A stretch of 64,000 bases of DNA from Paenibacillus dendrobii. Lineage in GTDB: Bacteria > Bacillota > Bacilli > Paenibacillales > Paenibacillaceae. Each line of letters begins with the position of its first letter. Position 1 is the first letter of the stretch. The translations under genes and the position numbers were made by a program. The stretch covers positions 156,012 to 220,011 of the forward strand of contig NZ_WUBI01000006.1 of NCBI RefSeq assembly GCF_009807035.1, in the 5' to 3' direction. This document shows positions 1 to 9,250 of the stretch, piece by piece. Under the pieces are notes generated by a model. The model saw only the letters and a program-made list of their open reading frames with translations, was not told the origin of the DNA and searched no databases.

Positions 1-61
1 CGATCCGTCGTATCTATGGTAGAATAACGAAGGACAATAACCTATGCACAATCAAGTGGAC

Positions 62-99
62 AAGTAGGGAGCGAATGGACACCCTGCTTCTTTTTTTTT
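62..99 (+). terminator. Rho-independent terminator of an upstream gene
   Basis: An 8-bp stem (aagtaggg pairing with ccctgctt, one G-U pair) is followed by a run of nine T. It would end a plus-strand gene lying before the window. It sits just upstream of the GNAT-like gene, so that gene needs a promoter within the following 40 bases or read-through. Confidence 0.6.
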
Positions 100-140
100 G
101 AGACGATATGTCGTGAAATATACAATGAAGGAGATCAGAA

Positions 141-617
141 ATGCCAACGATTATAGCGAAGCCGTTTGATCCAGACATGCAGCAAGTGTTAAGTGAAATC
201 ACAACGGCCTATCATGCTGGGGAATTAAGTGCGAAGGAACCCTCCGAATTGCCGGAGGAAATCTATACCATTGAGGCTGAAGACACGATGGTGGGGTATG
301 GCGTCGTGTGGGAGTATCATAACGGGAAACAGCTGATTCAGAAGGCGGAACGAGATTATTTCAGCGCCGACGAGAGATATCTCGAAAAGGACTTCTATAT
401 CGATATCAAAAGTCAAAGGGATTTCGTCTTTATTGAAGCATTGGATGTGCTAAAGGAGTTTGAAAAAAGAGGGTATGCTGCTTCCTTCGTAAACTGGCTT
501 AAAGCGAAATATCCAAACAAAAGAATGTATGTATATACCTTGGATAAATCACGCAACTTTTGGTTTAAGCAAGATTTCGAGGTCTTGGGGAATACACCTT
601 GGATGACCTATAATTGA
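141..617 (+). CDS. GNAT-like N-acetyltransferase
   Basis: The product is 158 residues, close to the size of a single GNAT domain. The second half has the GNAT pattern: a beta strand (KDFYIDIKSQRDFVFIEALD) leading into an acetyl-CoA loop-like KRGYAASF at about residues 112-119, a helix, then an NFWFKQDFEVLG segment typical of the last strands. The acceptor substrate cannot be told from sequence. The start is the ATG preceded by aaggagatcag. The gene stands alone between two terminators. Its composition is ordinary for the window. The fold call is fairly safe; the specific activity is unknown. Confidence 0.7.
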   Translation: MPTIIAKPFDPDMQQVLSEITTAYHAGELSAKEPSELPEEIYTIEAEDTMVGYGVVWEYHNGKQLIQKAERDYFSADERYLEKDFYIDIKSQRDFVFIEALDVLKEFEKRGYAASFVNWLKAKYPNKRMYVYTLDKSRNFWFKQDFEVLGNTPWMTYN

Positions 618-640
618 ATAAAGACCGGTAATAATTCATC

Positions 641-677
641 GAAGCAACCTCTTATCAAGTAGGGGCTGCTTCGTTTT
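641..677 (+). terminator. Rho-independent terminator after the GNAT-like gene
   Basis: An imperfect stem (gaagcaacctc against ggggctgcttc) is followed by gtttt. It separates the acetyltransferase-like gene from the convergent AraC-type regulator. Confidence 0.6.
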
Positions 678-745
678 GATTCGCAGAGAAAAGCTTTACC
701 CATCCTAAGCGGTACTGATTCACACCTATCTCCAGGGTCCCGTTG

Positions 746-3055
746 TTACATGTTTTTTTTATGCATCTCCCGGTACTGTCCTGGCGTCATGCCAGTATGC
801 TTCTTGAAGACACGGACGAAATAGGGAGGATTGTACTGAACTATGTAAGCGATTTCATTCACCTTGAGATCGGTAGCGAGAAGCAGCTCCATGCACTTGC
901 ACAAACGCAGCCGGGTCACGTAGTCGATGAAGTTTTCTCCCATTACTTGTTTGAAGCCTCTGCTGAGTTTGAATACGCTGACGCCATACCGATCGGCATA
1001 CTGCTCAAGTGAAATATTCGACAGGAATTCTTCGCGCAGATCGATCTCGATCTTCTCGACTACTTCCTTCATCGCGGTATTGTAGCTTCTGGACAAGGCG
1101 TTCACGTAAGGCCGGATGACCTTGATTTGAAACCATTCAATCATTTCATGCGTCTCCCGGATTTGGAGCAGCATCTCGAACAGTTGCGCGTCTTTATAAA
1201 GATGATGCGGGTTAATGCCCGATTTCCATACCGCATCGTAAATGCTGCCCAGCAGCTTTAACATTCCTTCTTGAACCCGCAGTTCCGTCCCCAAATGATG
1301 CTGAAGTACGGTCATAAATTCGCGAACATGAAGGACTGCCTTTTCCTCTAAGCCCATTCGTAGGTCATGAATGATCTCCCTTTCCAGTTCAAACGGGAAC
1401 GTTGCCGATGAATTCTCCTCCGAGATGAAAAAATCTTGGACGTCAAGCAGTTGGTGTTCTTCGGTCATATTGCGATAACGCAGCGTTCTACGGGCCTCTT
1501 CCAGCATCTCAGGTGTATGCAAAACGGATTCGGACGTTCTGCTGATTACGATCGTTACTTTCAGCCACAACAAGCTTCCGATTGTTGAGACGATATCTTT
1601 GGATAGTTGGAGGAGAATTTTTTTATGGTCCTCTTGTGTCATATCCTTGGACATTACCAGCATAGCTCCCACATGCAAATCCTGGAAGTTAAAAACGTGG
1701 ACATGCTGTGCTCTTGAGCTGCAAAGCTCATCAATGATGTTTGTTGAGGCGAACGCCACGAGTTGCTCATCCTTGCCTGAAACTTTTCCACTCGCCAATC
1801 CATGCAGCTTGACGACGAGAAAGGCAAATCTTTTATCATGAATATTCCATTCGAACTGCTGAAGTCTTTCGGCCACGTCCTGCTCCGTCAAATGGACAAA
1901 TCTCCCTTGGAAAAATTGCTGCAAGAACCCTTCCCGGAGGTAAGGTAAAGACTGTTGGATCCGTGTTTCCAACGCATGCCTTTCCGTAAGCTGCTGCTTC
2001 CACTCGGCTTCGATGTAGGCAATCTCGCTGCTAGACGGAACACCAGCACCTTTAGTCTGATGAAACAAATTCAATAGTCGTTGAATGGGATGATATAACC
2101 TATTGGAAGTGATCCAGGAGATGGCGAGCGCGATGACGAGACCAAGCAAACTGACGAGAATGATCGCTTTCGACATCGCTGTGACCGGTTGTGTAATTTG
2201 CGTAATGGGTGTTGCCGACACATAAATCCATTTGCTGCCGAGTCTGGATATCTCGCCTTGGGAGACGGAATAGTTTAGGCTATTGAATTTATGCACGAAT
2301 GTGCCAGCGGGTATCTGATTCGTAAGGACTGCTTGCTTCAAAGCTTCCTTAAGTGCCATGTGACGAGGATCTTCGGCATGCTTGTCCGTCGTGATGAGGG
2401 TTCCGTCCATTTCCATCATAAAAGCGATTCCTGCATCGGAAGCGAAGCTGTTGACCAGCCGATCAAGAACCTTCTTATCGAGAAAAACGAGAAAAGCGCC
2501 AAAGGGTTGCACGTTGGTCTCGATCGGAAGTTTGACCACAATCGCCTTTTTCTGCTTGATATCTGTAACGTAAATACTTTGTTTGCCGGCTAGCAGCGCA
2601 TGATAAAGCTCCTTCTCGCTTCCATCGATAACAGGGTTCACGCCATTAAGATCGCTGATCACTTTCTCGGCGTTTTCCAGATACAGCGAAATGGATTCTA
2701 TCAATGGATTGGATTGCTTCATTAGCTGCAGCGATTTATAGAGATCCCGCGTTTTCTCGAATTGTTGGGCGAAATTAATTCCGTTCAACGATTCATTGAA
2801 GTCGGGATTAAAGGCGAGCTGCGCCGAAAAAAGCTCAAGTTGGGTCAAATATTCGTCAAACCGCTGGATCGTTTGTTCTAGCTGCGTCTGATGGGCATTA
2901 TTCAATTCTTTGATAATTCTATCCGTGCCGACGGAATAAATGCTGACTCCGATAAGAACGGCGGGAAGACAAGCGGCGATCAGCACGACGATTAGATTTT
3001 TCCAGTAAAAGGAACCTTTTCTCATTCTCGCTCGAATCATTAGTCCGGACCGCAT
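746..3055 (-). CDS. Membrane-bound AraC-type sensor-regulator
   Basis: A 769-residue one-component regulator. It has a transmembrane helix near residues 18-42, an extracellular sensor region of about 240 residues (likely Cache-type), a second helix near 290-312, a cytoplasmic middle region, and a C-terminal AraC/XylS double helix-turn-helix from about residue 665 (ISLEQYADRYGVSVFKLSR... then VNEIAYIVQYNPPYFVRVFKKHTG). This layout is common in Paenibacillus next to LplB/LplC-type importers, where the protein senses a carbohydrate outside and activates the neighbouring operon. It is divergent from the ABC operon starting at 3286, with the tandem repeat at 3147-3220 between them. The ATG at 3055 has gaaagg a few bases upstream; a later ATG is possible. 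The ligand is unknown. Confidence 0.88.
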   Translation of the reverse strand: MRSGLMIRARMRKGSFYWKNLIVVLIAACLPAVLIGVSIYSVGTDRIIKELNNAHQTQLEQTIQRFDEYLTQLELFSAQLAFNPDFNESLNGINFAQQFEKTRDLYKSLQLMKQSNPLIESISLYLENAEKVISDLNGVNPVIDGSEKELYHALLAGKQSIYVTDIKQKKAIVVKLPIETNVQPFGAFLVFLDKKVLDRLVNSFASDAGIAFMMEMDGTLITTDKHAEDPRHMALKEALKQAVLTNQIPAGTFVHKFNSLNYSVSQGEISRLGSKWIYVSATPITQITQPVTAMSKAIILVSLLGLVIALAISWITSNRLYHPIQRLLNLFHQTKGAGVPSSSEIAYIEAEWKQQLTERHALETRIQQSLPYLREGFLQQFFQGRFVHLTEQDVAERLQQFEWNIHDKRFAFLVVKLHGLASGKVSGKDEQLVAFASTNIIDELCSSRAQHVHVFNFQDLHVGAMLVMSKDMTQEDHKKILLQLSKDIVSTIGSLLWLKVTIVISRTSESVLHTPEMLEEARRTLRYRNMTEEHQLLDVQDFFISEENSSATFPFELEREIIHDLRMGLEEKAVLHVREFMTVLQHHLGTELRVQEGMLKLLGSIYDAVWKSGINPHHLYKDAQLFEMLLQIRETHEMIEWFQIKVIRPYVNALSRSYNTAMKEVVEKIEIDLREEFLSNISLEQYADRYGVSVFKLSRGFKQVMGENFIDYVTRLRLCKCMELLLATDLKVNEIAYIVQYNPPYFVRVFKKHTGMTPGQYREMHKKNM

Positions 3056-3146
3056 CCTTTCGGGAGGTGATCATATTGTATATCCCGTTCAAGCATTCGG
3101 CAATTACTAATCGTTAATATATCGGCTTTTGCAAAAGAGTGCAATA

Positions 3147-3220
3147 GCCGGAAATGGCCGTGCAAAAAGAGATTGGTTGGCGGAAATGGCCGTGCAAAAA
3201 GAGATTGGTTGCCGGAAATG
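3147..3220. repeat. 32-33 bp tandem direct repeat in the divergent promoter region
   Basis: The unit starting gccggaaatggccgtgcaaa and ending gattggttg occurs at 3147-3179 and again at 3180-3211, identical except for one extra c in the first copy. A partial third copy (ccggaaatg) begins at 3212. It lies 66 bp before the first permease gene and downstream of the regulator's start. Its length is close to three helical turns. It may be a regulator binding array or a replication-slippage product. Confidence 0.85.
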
Positions 3221-3285
3221 AGTTCGCTTTCCTAGTATGAATCCATACAGTCGTCATCAATAAATCACGAAATGGAGGTTCATGG

Positions 3286-4257
3286 ATGAATACAAAGGAT
3301 GGCAACGCATCCGTCCCGATTTTAGAGGCACACACGACTAAGAGGTCGTTGCATCGAGGAGTCTGGTCAGACTTGAAACGGGATAAATACTTATATGTGT
3401 TGGGGCTGCCGGGAATCATTTATTTTTTGCTTTTTAAGTACATCCCCTTCAGCGGGCTTATCATTGCGTTTGAAAATTACAGCCCCTATCTAGGTATTCT
3501 CAAGAGTCAGTGGGTGGGATTCGAGCATTTCCAGCGGTTTTTTTCCAATGATGATTTTTATTTGCTGCTGAGGAACACGCTTGCGATCAGCTTGCTGAAT
3601 TTGTTGTTCTTTTTTCCATTCCCGATCATCTTGTCCTTATTGCTGAATGAAGTGAGAAACAGCGTGTACAAAAGAGTCATTCAATCGATTGTCTATATCC
3701 CGCATTTTTTCTCATGGGTCATTATCGCAGGATTAACCTACCTTATGCTCTCGCAGAGCGAGGGTCTGGTGAATGAGTTGCTGGAAGTGCTCGGCATGGC
3801 CAAGATCGGGTTCCTAACGAATTCTAACTCATTCTGGATGATGCTCACCGCGCAATCGATGTGGAAGGAGGCTGGCTGGGGAACGATTATCTTTCTTGCC
3901 GCCATCGCCGGAGTGGACCCGCAATTGAGTGAAGCGGCCACCGTAGATGGAGCGGGACGTTTCCGGAAGATGTGGCACATCACGCTGCCCGCCATCCGGA
4001 ACATCATCATGATCTTATTGATCTTGCAGCTCGGCTCGATTATGGACACAGGCTTTGAACAAGTGTATTTGATGACAAACGGGGCTGTATCCGAAGTTTC
4101 AGACGTGTTCGATACGTACGTGTACCGGTCCGGAATCCAACAGGGACAATTCAGCTACAGTACGGCGGTTGGCCTATTTAAATCGGTTGTCGGGGTTGCG
4201 TTGATCTGCATGGCTAATTTTCTGGCTAAACGCTTCGGCCAGGAAGGCGTATTCTGA
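3286..4257 (+). CDS. Sugar ABC transporter permease, LplB type
   Basis: A 323-residue inner-membrane permease of the binding-protein-dependent (MalF-like) family, LplB branch. After a 30-residue hydrophilic leader come about six membrane helices, the first around YLYVLGLPGIIYFLLFKYIP. The cytoplasmic EAA loop is visible as EAATVDGAGRFRKMWHITLP near residues 224-243. It forms the channel with the next gene product and imports a carbohydrate delivered by the lipoprotein encoded at 5209. Start ATG has tggaggttc upstream. No ATPase gene is in the operon, so energy probably comes from a shared MsmX-like ATPase (inference). Confidence 0.92.
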   Translation: MNTKDGNASVPILEAHTTKRSLHRGVWSDLKRDKYLYVLGLPGIIYFLLFKYIPFSGLIIAFENYSPYLGILKSQWVGFEHFQRFFSNDDFYLLLRNTLAISLLNLLFFFPFPIILSLLLNEVRNSVYKRVIQSIVYIPHFFSWVIIAGLTYLMLSQSEGLVNELLEVLGMAKIGFLTNSNSFWMMLTAQSMWKEAGWGTIIFLAAIAGVDPQLSEAATVDGAGRFRKMWHITLPAIRNIIMILLILQLGSIMDTGFEQVYLMTNGAVSEVSDVFDTYVYRSGIQQGQFSYSTAVGLFKSVVGVALICMANFLAKRFGQEGVF

Positions 4258-4286
4258 GCGTTTTTGAAAAGGAGAATGAAGCTGAC

Positions 4287-5168
4287 GTGAAAAAGAAAAT
4301 AAGCGACCACCTCTTTGAGGTGTGCAATATAGGCTTTCTTGCCTTAATCGGGCTTGCCACGCTTTTTCCGATTTACTACACGGTCGTTCTGTCCTTTATG
4401 GACCCGACCGAATATTATCAGGGAAAACTGACGCTTTTCCCCTCAAAATGGACCATGGAAGCTTATCGTTATCTGCTCTCGACAAGGACCTTCATCGATG
4501 CCCTCAGCGTAAGTGGATTTTTGGCTACAGTGGGTACGCTGCTCAGTCTTACCGTAACCTCAGGCTTGTCCTATATGCTGTCGAGAAAAAGATTGCGGTT
4601 CAGAAGACCACTCATGTTTTTGATTCTGCTCACGATCCTGTTCCAACCAGGATTAATTCCTTCTTACTTTGTCGTACGCGAACTTGGTTTGCTTGACAGT
4701 GTTTGGTCGCTCATTATCCCAAGTCTGACGGGTGGTTGGTATGTCCTTCTTATGAAAGGCTTCTATGACAGTATTCCTGACAGTCTCGAAGAAGCAGCGA
4801 GAATCGACGGCTGCAACGAAATCGGAGTCTGGTTCAAAATCATACTGCCTTTGTCTTTACCTGCTATGGTTGCCTTCGGCTTGTTTTATGCAGTCGGCTA
4901 CTGGAATACATTTTTTAGCGCCGTGATGTATATCAATGACCACACCAAATGGCCTCTGCAGGTTATATTGAGGAATATGCTTACCGATCCCACTTCTGCC
5001 ATGTCGGGCAACGGCCTTCAGCAGCTGCGGGAGGGTGCGAAAAAAATGCCGTCGGAGACATTGAAAATGGCGGCTGTGGTCGTGACGACATTGCCGATCA
5101 TGTTGGTGTACCCGTTCCTTCAGAAGCATTTTGCCAAAGGGGCAATGGTTGGTTCTGTGAAGGAATGA
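4287..5168 (+). CDS. Sugar ABC transporter permease, LplC/YtcP type
   Basis: A 293-residue MalG-like permease, the second channel subunit. It begins with a GTG codon; aaaaggagaa lies at the right distance upstream and no ATG fits. Six membrane helices are seen, with the EAA loop as EEAARIDGCNEIGVWFKIIL near residues 172-191. It follows the first permease by 29 bases. The C-terminal KKHFAKGAMVGSVKE is typical of the YtcP/LplC branch. Substrate is unknown; the family carries oligosaccharides. Confidence 0.92.
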   Translation: MKKKISDHLFEVCNIGFLALIGLATLFPIYYTVVLSFMDPTEYYQGKLTLFPSKWTMEAYRYLLSTRTFIDALSVSGFLATVGTLLSLTVTSGLSYMLSRKRLRFRRPLMFLILLTILFQPGLIPSYFVVRELGLLDSVWSLIIPSLTGGWYVLLMKGFYDSIPDSLEEAARIDGCNEIGVWFKIILPLSLPAMVAFGLFYAVGYWNTFFSAVMYINDHTKWPLQVILRNMLTDPTSAMSGNGLQQLREGAKKMPSETLKMAAVVVTTLPIMLVYPFLQKHFAKGAMVGSVKE

Positions 5169-5208
5169 TCACATAGAAGTACAATATGTATAAGGGAGGA
5201 AATAGAAA

Positions 5209-6756
5209 ATGAAGAGGCGCACACGTCTGACCCACTTGACCCTTGCTGTACCGTTGGCATTCTCTCTTGTTCTTACGGCATGCGGGGGCAGCGATTCGGC
5301 CAGCAACCAAGGAGAAGGTGAAAGTAAAACGTCTGGGAAACCGACTGAAATTACGACAGCGATCATGAACTACGAAGCCGATATGGTGGGCGAGGACAAT
5401 GTCGTATGGAAAGAGCTCGAAAAAAGAACGAATACGAAACTGAAAATCACCTGGATTCCGGAAGCGTCATTTGATGAAAAGCTGAATGTCATGCTTGCTT
5501 CGGGGGATTTACCCGAATTGACTTATGTGGAGAGCATCGATACCCCACAGATCAGAAGCTTGATTTCGCAGGGTGTATTTTGGGATCTTACTCCCTTTAT
5601 CAAGGATTATCCGAATATGAACAAGCTTCCGAAGGAAACATGGAGCAATAGCAAAATTGACGGGAAGCAGTATGTCATTCCGCGCTATTACCCGATTGTC
5701 GGTGGGGGGTTATTCCCGATCTTGAGACAAGACTGGCTCGACAAGCTAGGGCTGAAAACCCCGGAGTCACTTGATGATCTTTATCAGGTCCTGAAAGCGT
5801 TTACCGAAGGCGATCCGGATGGGAATGGCAATAAGGATACGATCGGCATGGCAGGATATCTTGGTTCGTTCAACTTCATTTTTAATGTGATGAACGAAAC
5901 GGGAGGTGCATGGAAACTCCGGGACGGCAGCATCTATCCGTTGATTACGGAAGACAAATCCAGAGAAGCACTGCTCTATGTTAAAAAATTATATGATGAA
6001 GGGCTGATCTCACCAGATTTGGCCATTTTGAAGCTGAATCAGGTGCTGGAAGCGGTGAAAGGGAACAAGGCGGGGGCAGCCTCATTGTCGATGGCTTACT
6101 CATGGGAGGTTACCGGGGAACTGAGGAAAACACTACCAAATGCGGAATTCAGAGCGCTGCCTTATCTCAAAAGTACAAATGATGTGAAGTATGTTCCTGC
6201 TACCGGAGGTTTTTACGGGGCTTACTTGATTCCGAAGAAAGTTTCAGAGAGTAAGGTGAAAAGCATTCTGAAGTTCTTGGATTACGGTTACAGCCAGGAA
6301 GTAAACGACCTTGCCAACTATGGCATCAAAGGCGTCCATTACAACGAGGAGAACGGTCGGAAAATTTCCACGGAGCAGGCGAACAAGGATCTTGTTAAAG
6401 TAGGAGGAAACCTTGGAAGCATTTGGCGTCCCTTGGGCTTTGCACAGGTCATCGATAGTGTCGGGATCGCCAACGACGTTTACGAGCAGAACAAGAAAAC
6501 TATTGATGAAAGATTGAAATCTTATCTTAAGGACCCTGCACTAGGCGTCGTTTCAGATGCTTACAATAAGTTCTGGCCGGATATCGACAAAAAAGTTACC
6601 GACTTCCGGGTTAAGGTCATTCTTGGTCAGGAATCGATCGACGCCTACGATCAACTCATCGCGAAAATAAAAGAAGATGCAAACTATAAGAAAGTGGTAG
6701 AAGAAATGAACGCAGCCTACAAACAAAGGGTTGCTGAGAATGGATTGGGCGAATAA
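5209..6756 (+). CDS. Extracellular sugar-binding lipoprotein, LipO type
   Basis: A 515-residue substrate-binding lipoprotein. The N-terminus has a basic start (MKRRTR), a hydrophobic stretch and a lipobox LTAC at residues 22-25, so Cys25 would be lipidated and the protein held on the outer face of the membrane. A Gly/Ser/Asn-rich spacer follows. The body has the bacterial extracellular solute-binding pattern, including LGLKTPESLDDLYQVLKAF and a calcium-binding-like DPDGNGNKDT. The size, larger than maltose-binding proteins, fits the LipO group that works with LplB/LplC permeases. A good ribosome site (gggagga) precedes the ATG. Third gene of the operon. Confidence 0.92.
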   Translation: MKRRTRLTHLTLAVPLAFSLVLTACGGSDSASNQGEGESKTSGKPTEITTAIMNYEADMVGEDNVVWKELEKRTNTKLKITWIPEASFDEKLNVMLASGDLPELTYVESIDTPQIRSLISQGVFWDLTPFIKDYPNMNKLPKETWSNSKIDGKQYVIPRYYPIVGGGLFPILRQDWLDKLGLKTPESLDDLYQVLKAFTEGDPDGNGNKDTIGMAGYLGSFNFIFNVMNETGGAWKLRDGSIYPLITEDKSREALLYVKKLYDEGLISPDLAILKLNQVLEAVKGNKAGAASLSMAYSWEVTGELRKTLPNAEFRALPYLKSTNDVKYVPATGGFYGAYLIPKKVSESKVKSILKFLDYGYSQEVNDLANYGIKGVHYNEENGRKISTEQANKDLVKVGGNLGSIWRPLGFAQVIDSVGIANDVYEQNKKTIDERLKSYLKDPALGVVSDAYNKFWPDIDKKVTDFRVKVILGQESIDAYDQLIAKIKEDANYKKVVEEMNAAYKQRVAENGLGE

Positions 6757-6765
6757 TGCAAGAGA

Positions 6766-7608
6766 ATGTTGAAGGGAAGTGTGGAAACCATGAAATCAGA
6801 TAGGAACAAACGAACGAATCCTGCTGACTGGAGAATAGCGACATCGTGGAGCCTGCGGGATGGTCATACGCCAGCCGCTATGAAGGTGGCCGGGCTTAGC
6901 AGCGTGGAGCTAGTGCTGGATTACAAAAATCTTGAGGAAATATTCTCCGATGGGAAGCGTCAATTATTTGAAATCTCGGTGCAGCAATTACACGATGCCC
7001 AAATGGAGCTTTGGTCCGTTCATTTGCCATTCACCCGGGAATTGGATATTTCAGTGACGGATCCTGTTCACAGACGCGCCGTTATCGAAGCGCAAGCGGA
7101 ACTGCTTCAAATGGCCGCTTCGTGGAACGTACAGCATGCGGTTATTCATCCGAGCTACGAGCCAATCGAGGACGATGAAAGAGAAGCGCGGATCGCCGCA
7201 TGCAGCGAATCGCTTCGCGAGCTAAGCTCTCTCGCTACTTCCATGGGCATACGTCTAGCGGCTGAATGCTTACCACGCACTTGTTTGGCTAATACCAGCG
7301 AGGAAATGCTGCGCCTTATTGCGGACGCGCCGGAATGTGGAGTCTGCTGCGACGTGAATCATTTGTACCAAGAATCTCCTGCGTCGTTTATCCGTACATT
7401 AGAAGGCCGGATTACTACGATTCACATATCCGACTTCGACGGTATTGATGAGAAACACTGGATGCCCGGGGAAGGAGTCATTGATTGGAACGATGTTCTG
7501 GATGCATTAGCAGATATCGGGTACAACGGTCCATTTCTGTTTGAAGTCATCAAGTCCGAACCGGAAGCACTGGTGACATGCTACAAAACATTATTGGAAA
7601 GAACGTGA
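6766..7608 (+). CDS. Sugar phosphate isomerase/epimerase-like TIM barrel
   Basis: A 280-residue protein of the xylose-isomerase-like/AP-endonuclease-2 TIM-barrel family. Metal-ligand motifs follow each other as expected: HLPF, VIHPSYEP, AECLPR (Glu), CDVNHL (Asp/His), HISDFDG and HWMPGEGVIDW. Family members isomerise or epimerise keto-sugars, inositol derivatives or sugar phosphates. Its place directly after the binding protein suggests it acts on the imported sugar. The ATG at 6766 is 9 bases after the previous stop; another in-frame ATG at 6790 is an equally plausible start, neither having a strong ribosome site. Exact substrate unknown. Confidence 0.85.
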   Translation: MLKGSVETMKSDRNKRTNPADWRIATSWSLRDGHTPAAMKVAGLSSVELVLDYKNLEEIFSDGKRQLFEISVQQLHDAQMELWSVHLPFTRELDISVTDPVHRRAVIEAQAELLQMAASWNVQHAVIHPSYEPIEDDEREARIAACSESLRELSSLATSMGIRLAAECLPRTCLANTSEEMLRLIADAPECGVCCDVNHLYQESPASFIRTLEGRITTIHISDFDGIDEKHWMPGEGVIDWNDVLDALADIGYNGPFLFEVIKSEPEALVTCYKTLLERT

Positions 7609-7610
7609 CA

Positions 7611-8852
7611 ATGGTCAACAACAAACGGCCGGTCATCGTCATCTCGCTCATCACGGCTATTTGTCTACTCGGCGATTCGATGTTGTATGTTGTACTGCCG
7701 ATCAGGTGGCAGGATTTTGGCCTTACTTCCTTATGGGAGGTAGGCGTGCTGCTCTCGGTCAATCGCCTTATCAGGCTTCCGCTCAATCCGCTGATTGGCT
7801 GGATGTATAAGAGAATGTCGAAAAGGGCTGGCATTCTGCTTGCCGTGCTGCTCGCAGTTGTAACGACGGCATCGTATGGAATGGCGGGGAGCTTTTGGCT
7901 GTTATTTATCATCCGTTCGGTTTGGGGGATCGCATGGAGTTTTCTTCGATTGGGTGGCTATTTTACGATTATTGAGCTGTCGGATAAAACGAACCGTGGT
8001 CAGTTTATGGGTACATTCAACGGATTGACAGGCATTGGCAGCCTTATTGGTATGCTGGCGGGCTCGTTCGCTGTCGAATGGTTCGGCATACGGAACGTCA
8101 CGCTAGTTTTCGGCCTTGCCGCATTGGTAGCGGTGCCATTCGTTCTGAAATATGTTTCGAAAGGCAAGACGGAGGCGGATCATGGCGTACACGTCGTCGG
8201 CGGAGAACAAACGTTAAAGATTTGGCGAGAGCCATTCGTAGTTTGGACACTTGTCTCGGGCCTTATGACGGCGATGGTGTTTCAAGGTATGTACAATTCG
8301 ACACTAAGCCGGCTCATTCAAGTGCATGAATCAACCTACGTGCAATTATGGACGTTATCGCTCGGTGCCGCATCGCTCGCCGGCATTTTACAGGCAATGC
8401 GGTGGGGATTGCAGCCTTGGTTGTCACCTTGGATCGGCAGAAGGTTCGACGTCGCAAAAGATCAAAGCCGCATGTTTGTTGTCTTGCTTGTCGGTGCTTC
8501 TTGCTTGCTGGCTATTGTGCCGTTTCATATGCCATTCGCTGTGTGGCTTGCCCTGCTCCTTGGATTGCAGCTTGGGATTACTGCCGTCAGTACGGTCGTT
8601 GACGCGCTGGCGACCGATGCATCGATGCGCGGTGTATCAAAATTGGCTGTCATGACCGGCTATACGATGGCAACCGATCTTGGCGCATCGTTAGGCCCAT
8701 CCATCGCGTACACGCTGGACGGTATCGTTGGAACTTCATCTATTTATTGGTGTGCCGCCGCCGTTCTGCTTCTTCTGGCGGTTCGATGGCTGACACCATT
8801 TCAGGAGTCTCACCGACCGATCCGTACGACTGCGTTACAAGAGAAGAAATGA
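7611..8852 (+). CDS. MFS transporter
   Basis: A 413-residue major facilitator with about 12 membrane helices and a GWMYKRMSKRAG loop between helices 2 and 3 resembling the MFS signature. The ATG at 7611 is chosen over one at 7578 because it follows the previous stop by two bases and has ggaaag upstream, whereas the earlier start would overlap the isomerase gene by 31 bases. It is the last gene of the sugar operon. It could export a by-product or import a related sugar; direction and substrate are not visible. Confidence 0.85.
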   Translation: MVNNKRPVIVISLITAICLLGDSMLYVVLPIRWQDFGLTSLWEVGVLLSVNRLIRLPLNPLIGWMYKRMSKRAGILLAVLLAVVTTASYGMAGSFWLLFIIRSVWGIAWSFLRLGGYFTIIELSDKTNRGQFMGTFNGLTGIGSLIGMLAGSFAVEWFGIRNVTLVFGLAALVAVPFVLKYVSKGKTEADHGVHVVGGEQTLKIWREPFVVWTLVSGLMTAMVFQGMYNSTLSRLIQVHESTYVQLWTLSLGAASLAGILQAMRWGLQPWLSPWIGRRFDVAKDQSRMFVVLLVGASCLLAIVPFHMPFAVWLALLLGLQLGITAVSTVVDALATDASMRGVSKLAVMTGYTMATDLGASLGPSIAYTLDGIVGTSSIYWCAAAVLLLLAVRWLTPFQESHRPIRTTALQEKK

Positions 8853-8932
8853 TGGAGGAAATTAAATTCGCACCCCACGCAAGTGCGAACTAGGAATCAT
8901 GCTCTACGCCTCACACGAATGAATATTTTCCC

Positions 8933-8958
8933 AAGCCCATCCCACTAGGGATGGGCTT
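8933..8958 (+). terminator. Stem-loop terminator after the sugar operon
   Basis: A perfect 11-bp stem (aagcccatccc / gggatgggctt) with a 4-base loop. The T-tract after it is weak (ctctgtg), so termination may be partial. It lies in the 398-base gap 8853-9250. The rest of that gap is a very AT-rich stretch with the repeated TT-containing motifs listed separately. Confidence 0.55.
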
Positions 8959-9095
8959 CTCTGTGCCTACATGCATTTCGGGATAACTCAATTAATGTCG
9001 AATCCTCGCTCATTTCGGAAGTAGAACCTATGATATGGAACTTTTTCCCTAGTCCACCGGAACCTTATATTTTCTGAAATAAAATTTTATAGTAA

Positions 9096-9147
9096 TTACA
9101 ACTATATTTAGTTAAATTTCAAAATAAAATTTTACAAGAATTTAACG
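9096..9147 (+). promoter_or_regulatory. Candidate Pho-box-like array
   Basis: TT-led hexamers recur at near 11-bp steps: ttacaa 9096, tttagt 9107, ttcaaa 9118, tttaca 9131 and ttaacg 9142. PhoP in Bacillus binds TT(A/T/C)ACA-like repeats spaced by 5 bases. The match is imperfect and the region is AT-rich, so chance is possible. The downstream gene encodes two phosphoester-hydrolase domains, which makes phosphate control plausible. Confidence 0.3.
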
Positions 9148-9250
9148 AAAACAAGGAAGGGGGCTTACTGAGCACCGCTATACTTTTCTGAATTGGCGTT
9201 CTACGAATGGCCCTGATTTCTAATCACTAGAATAGGAGGTAAGTAATAGA

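Noticed and set aside
3147..3220. Short repeats that could suggest a CRISPR fragment
   Set aside because: The copies are directly adjacent with no spacers, only about 2.3 units exist, and no cas gene is nearby.
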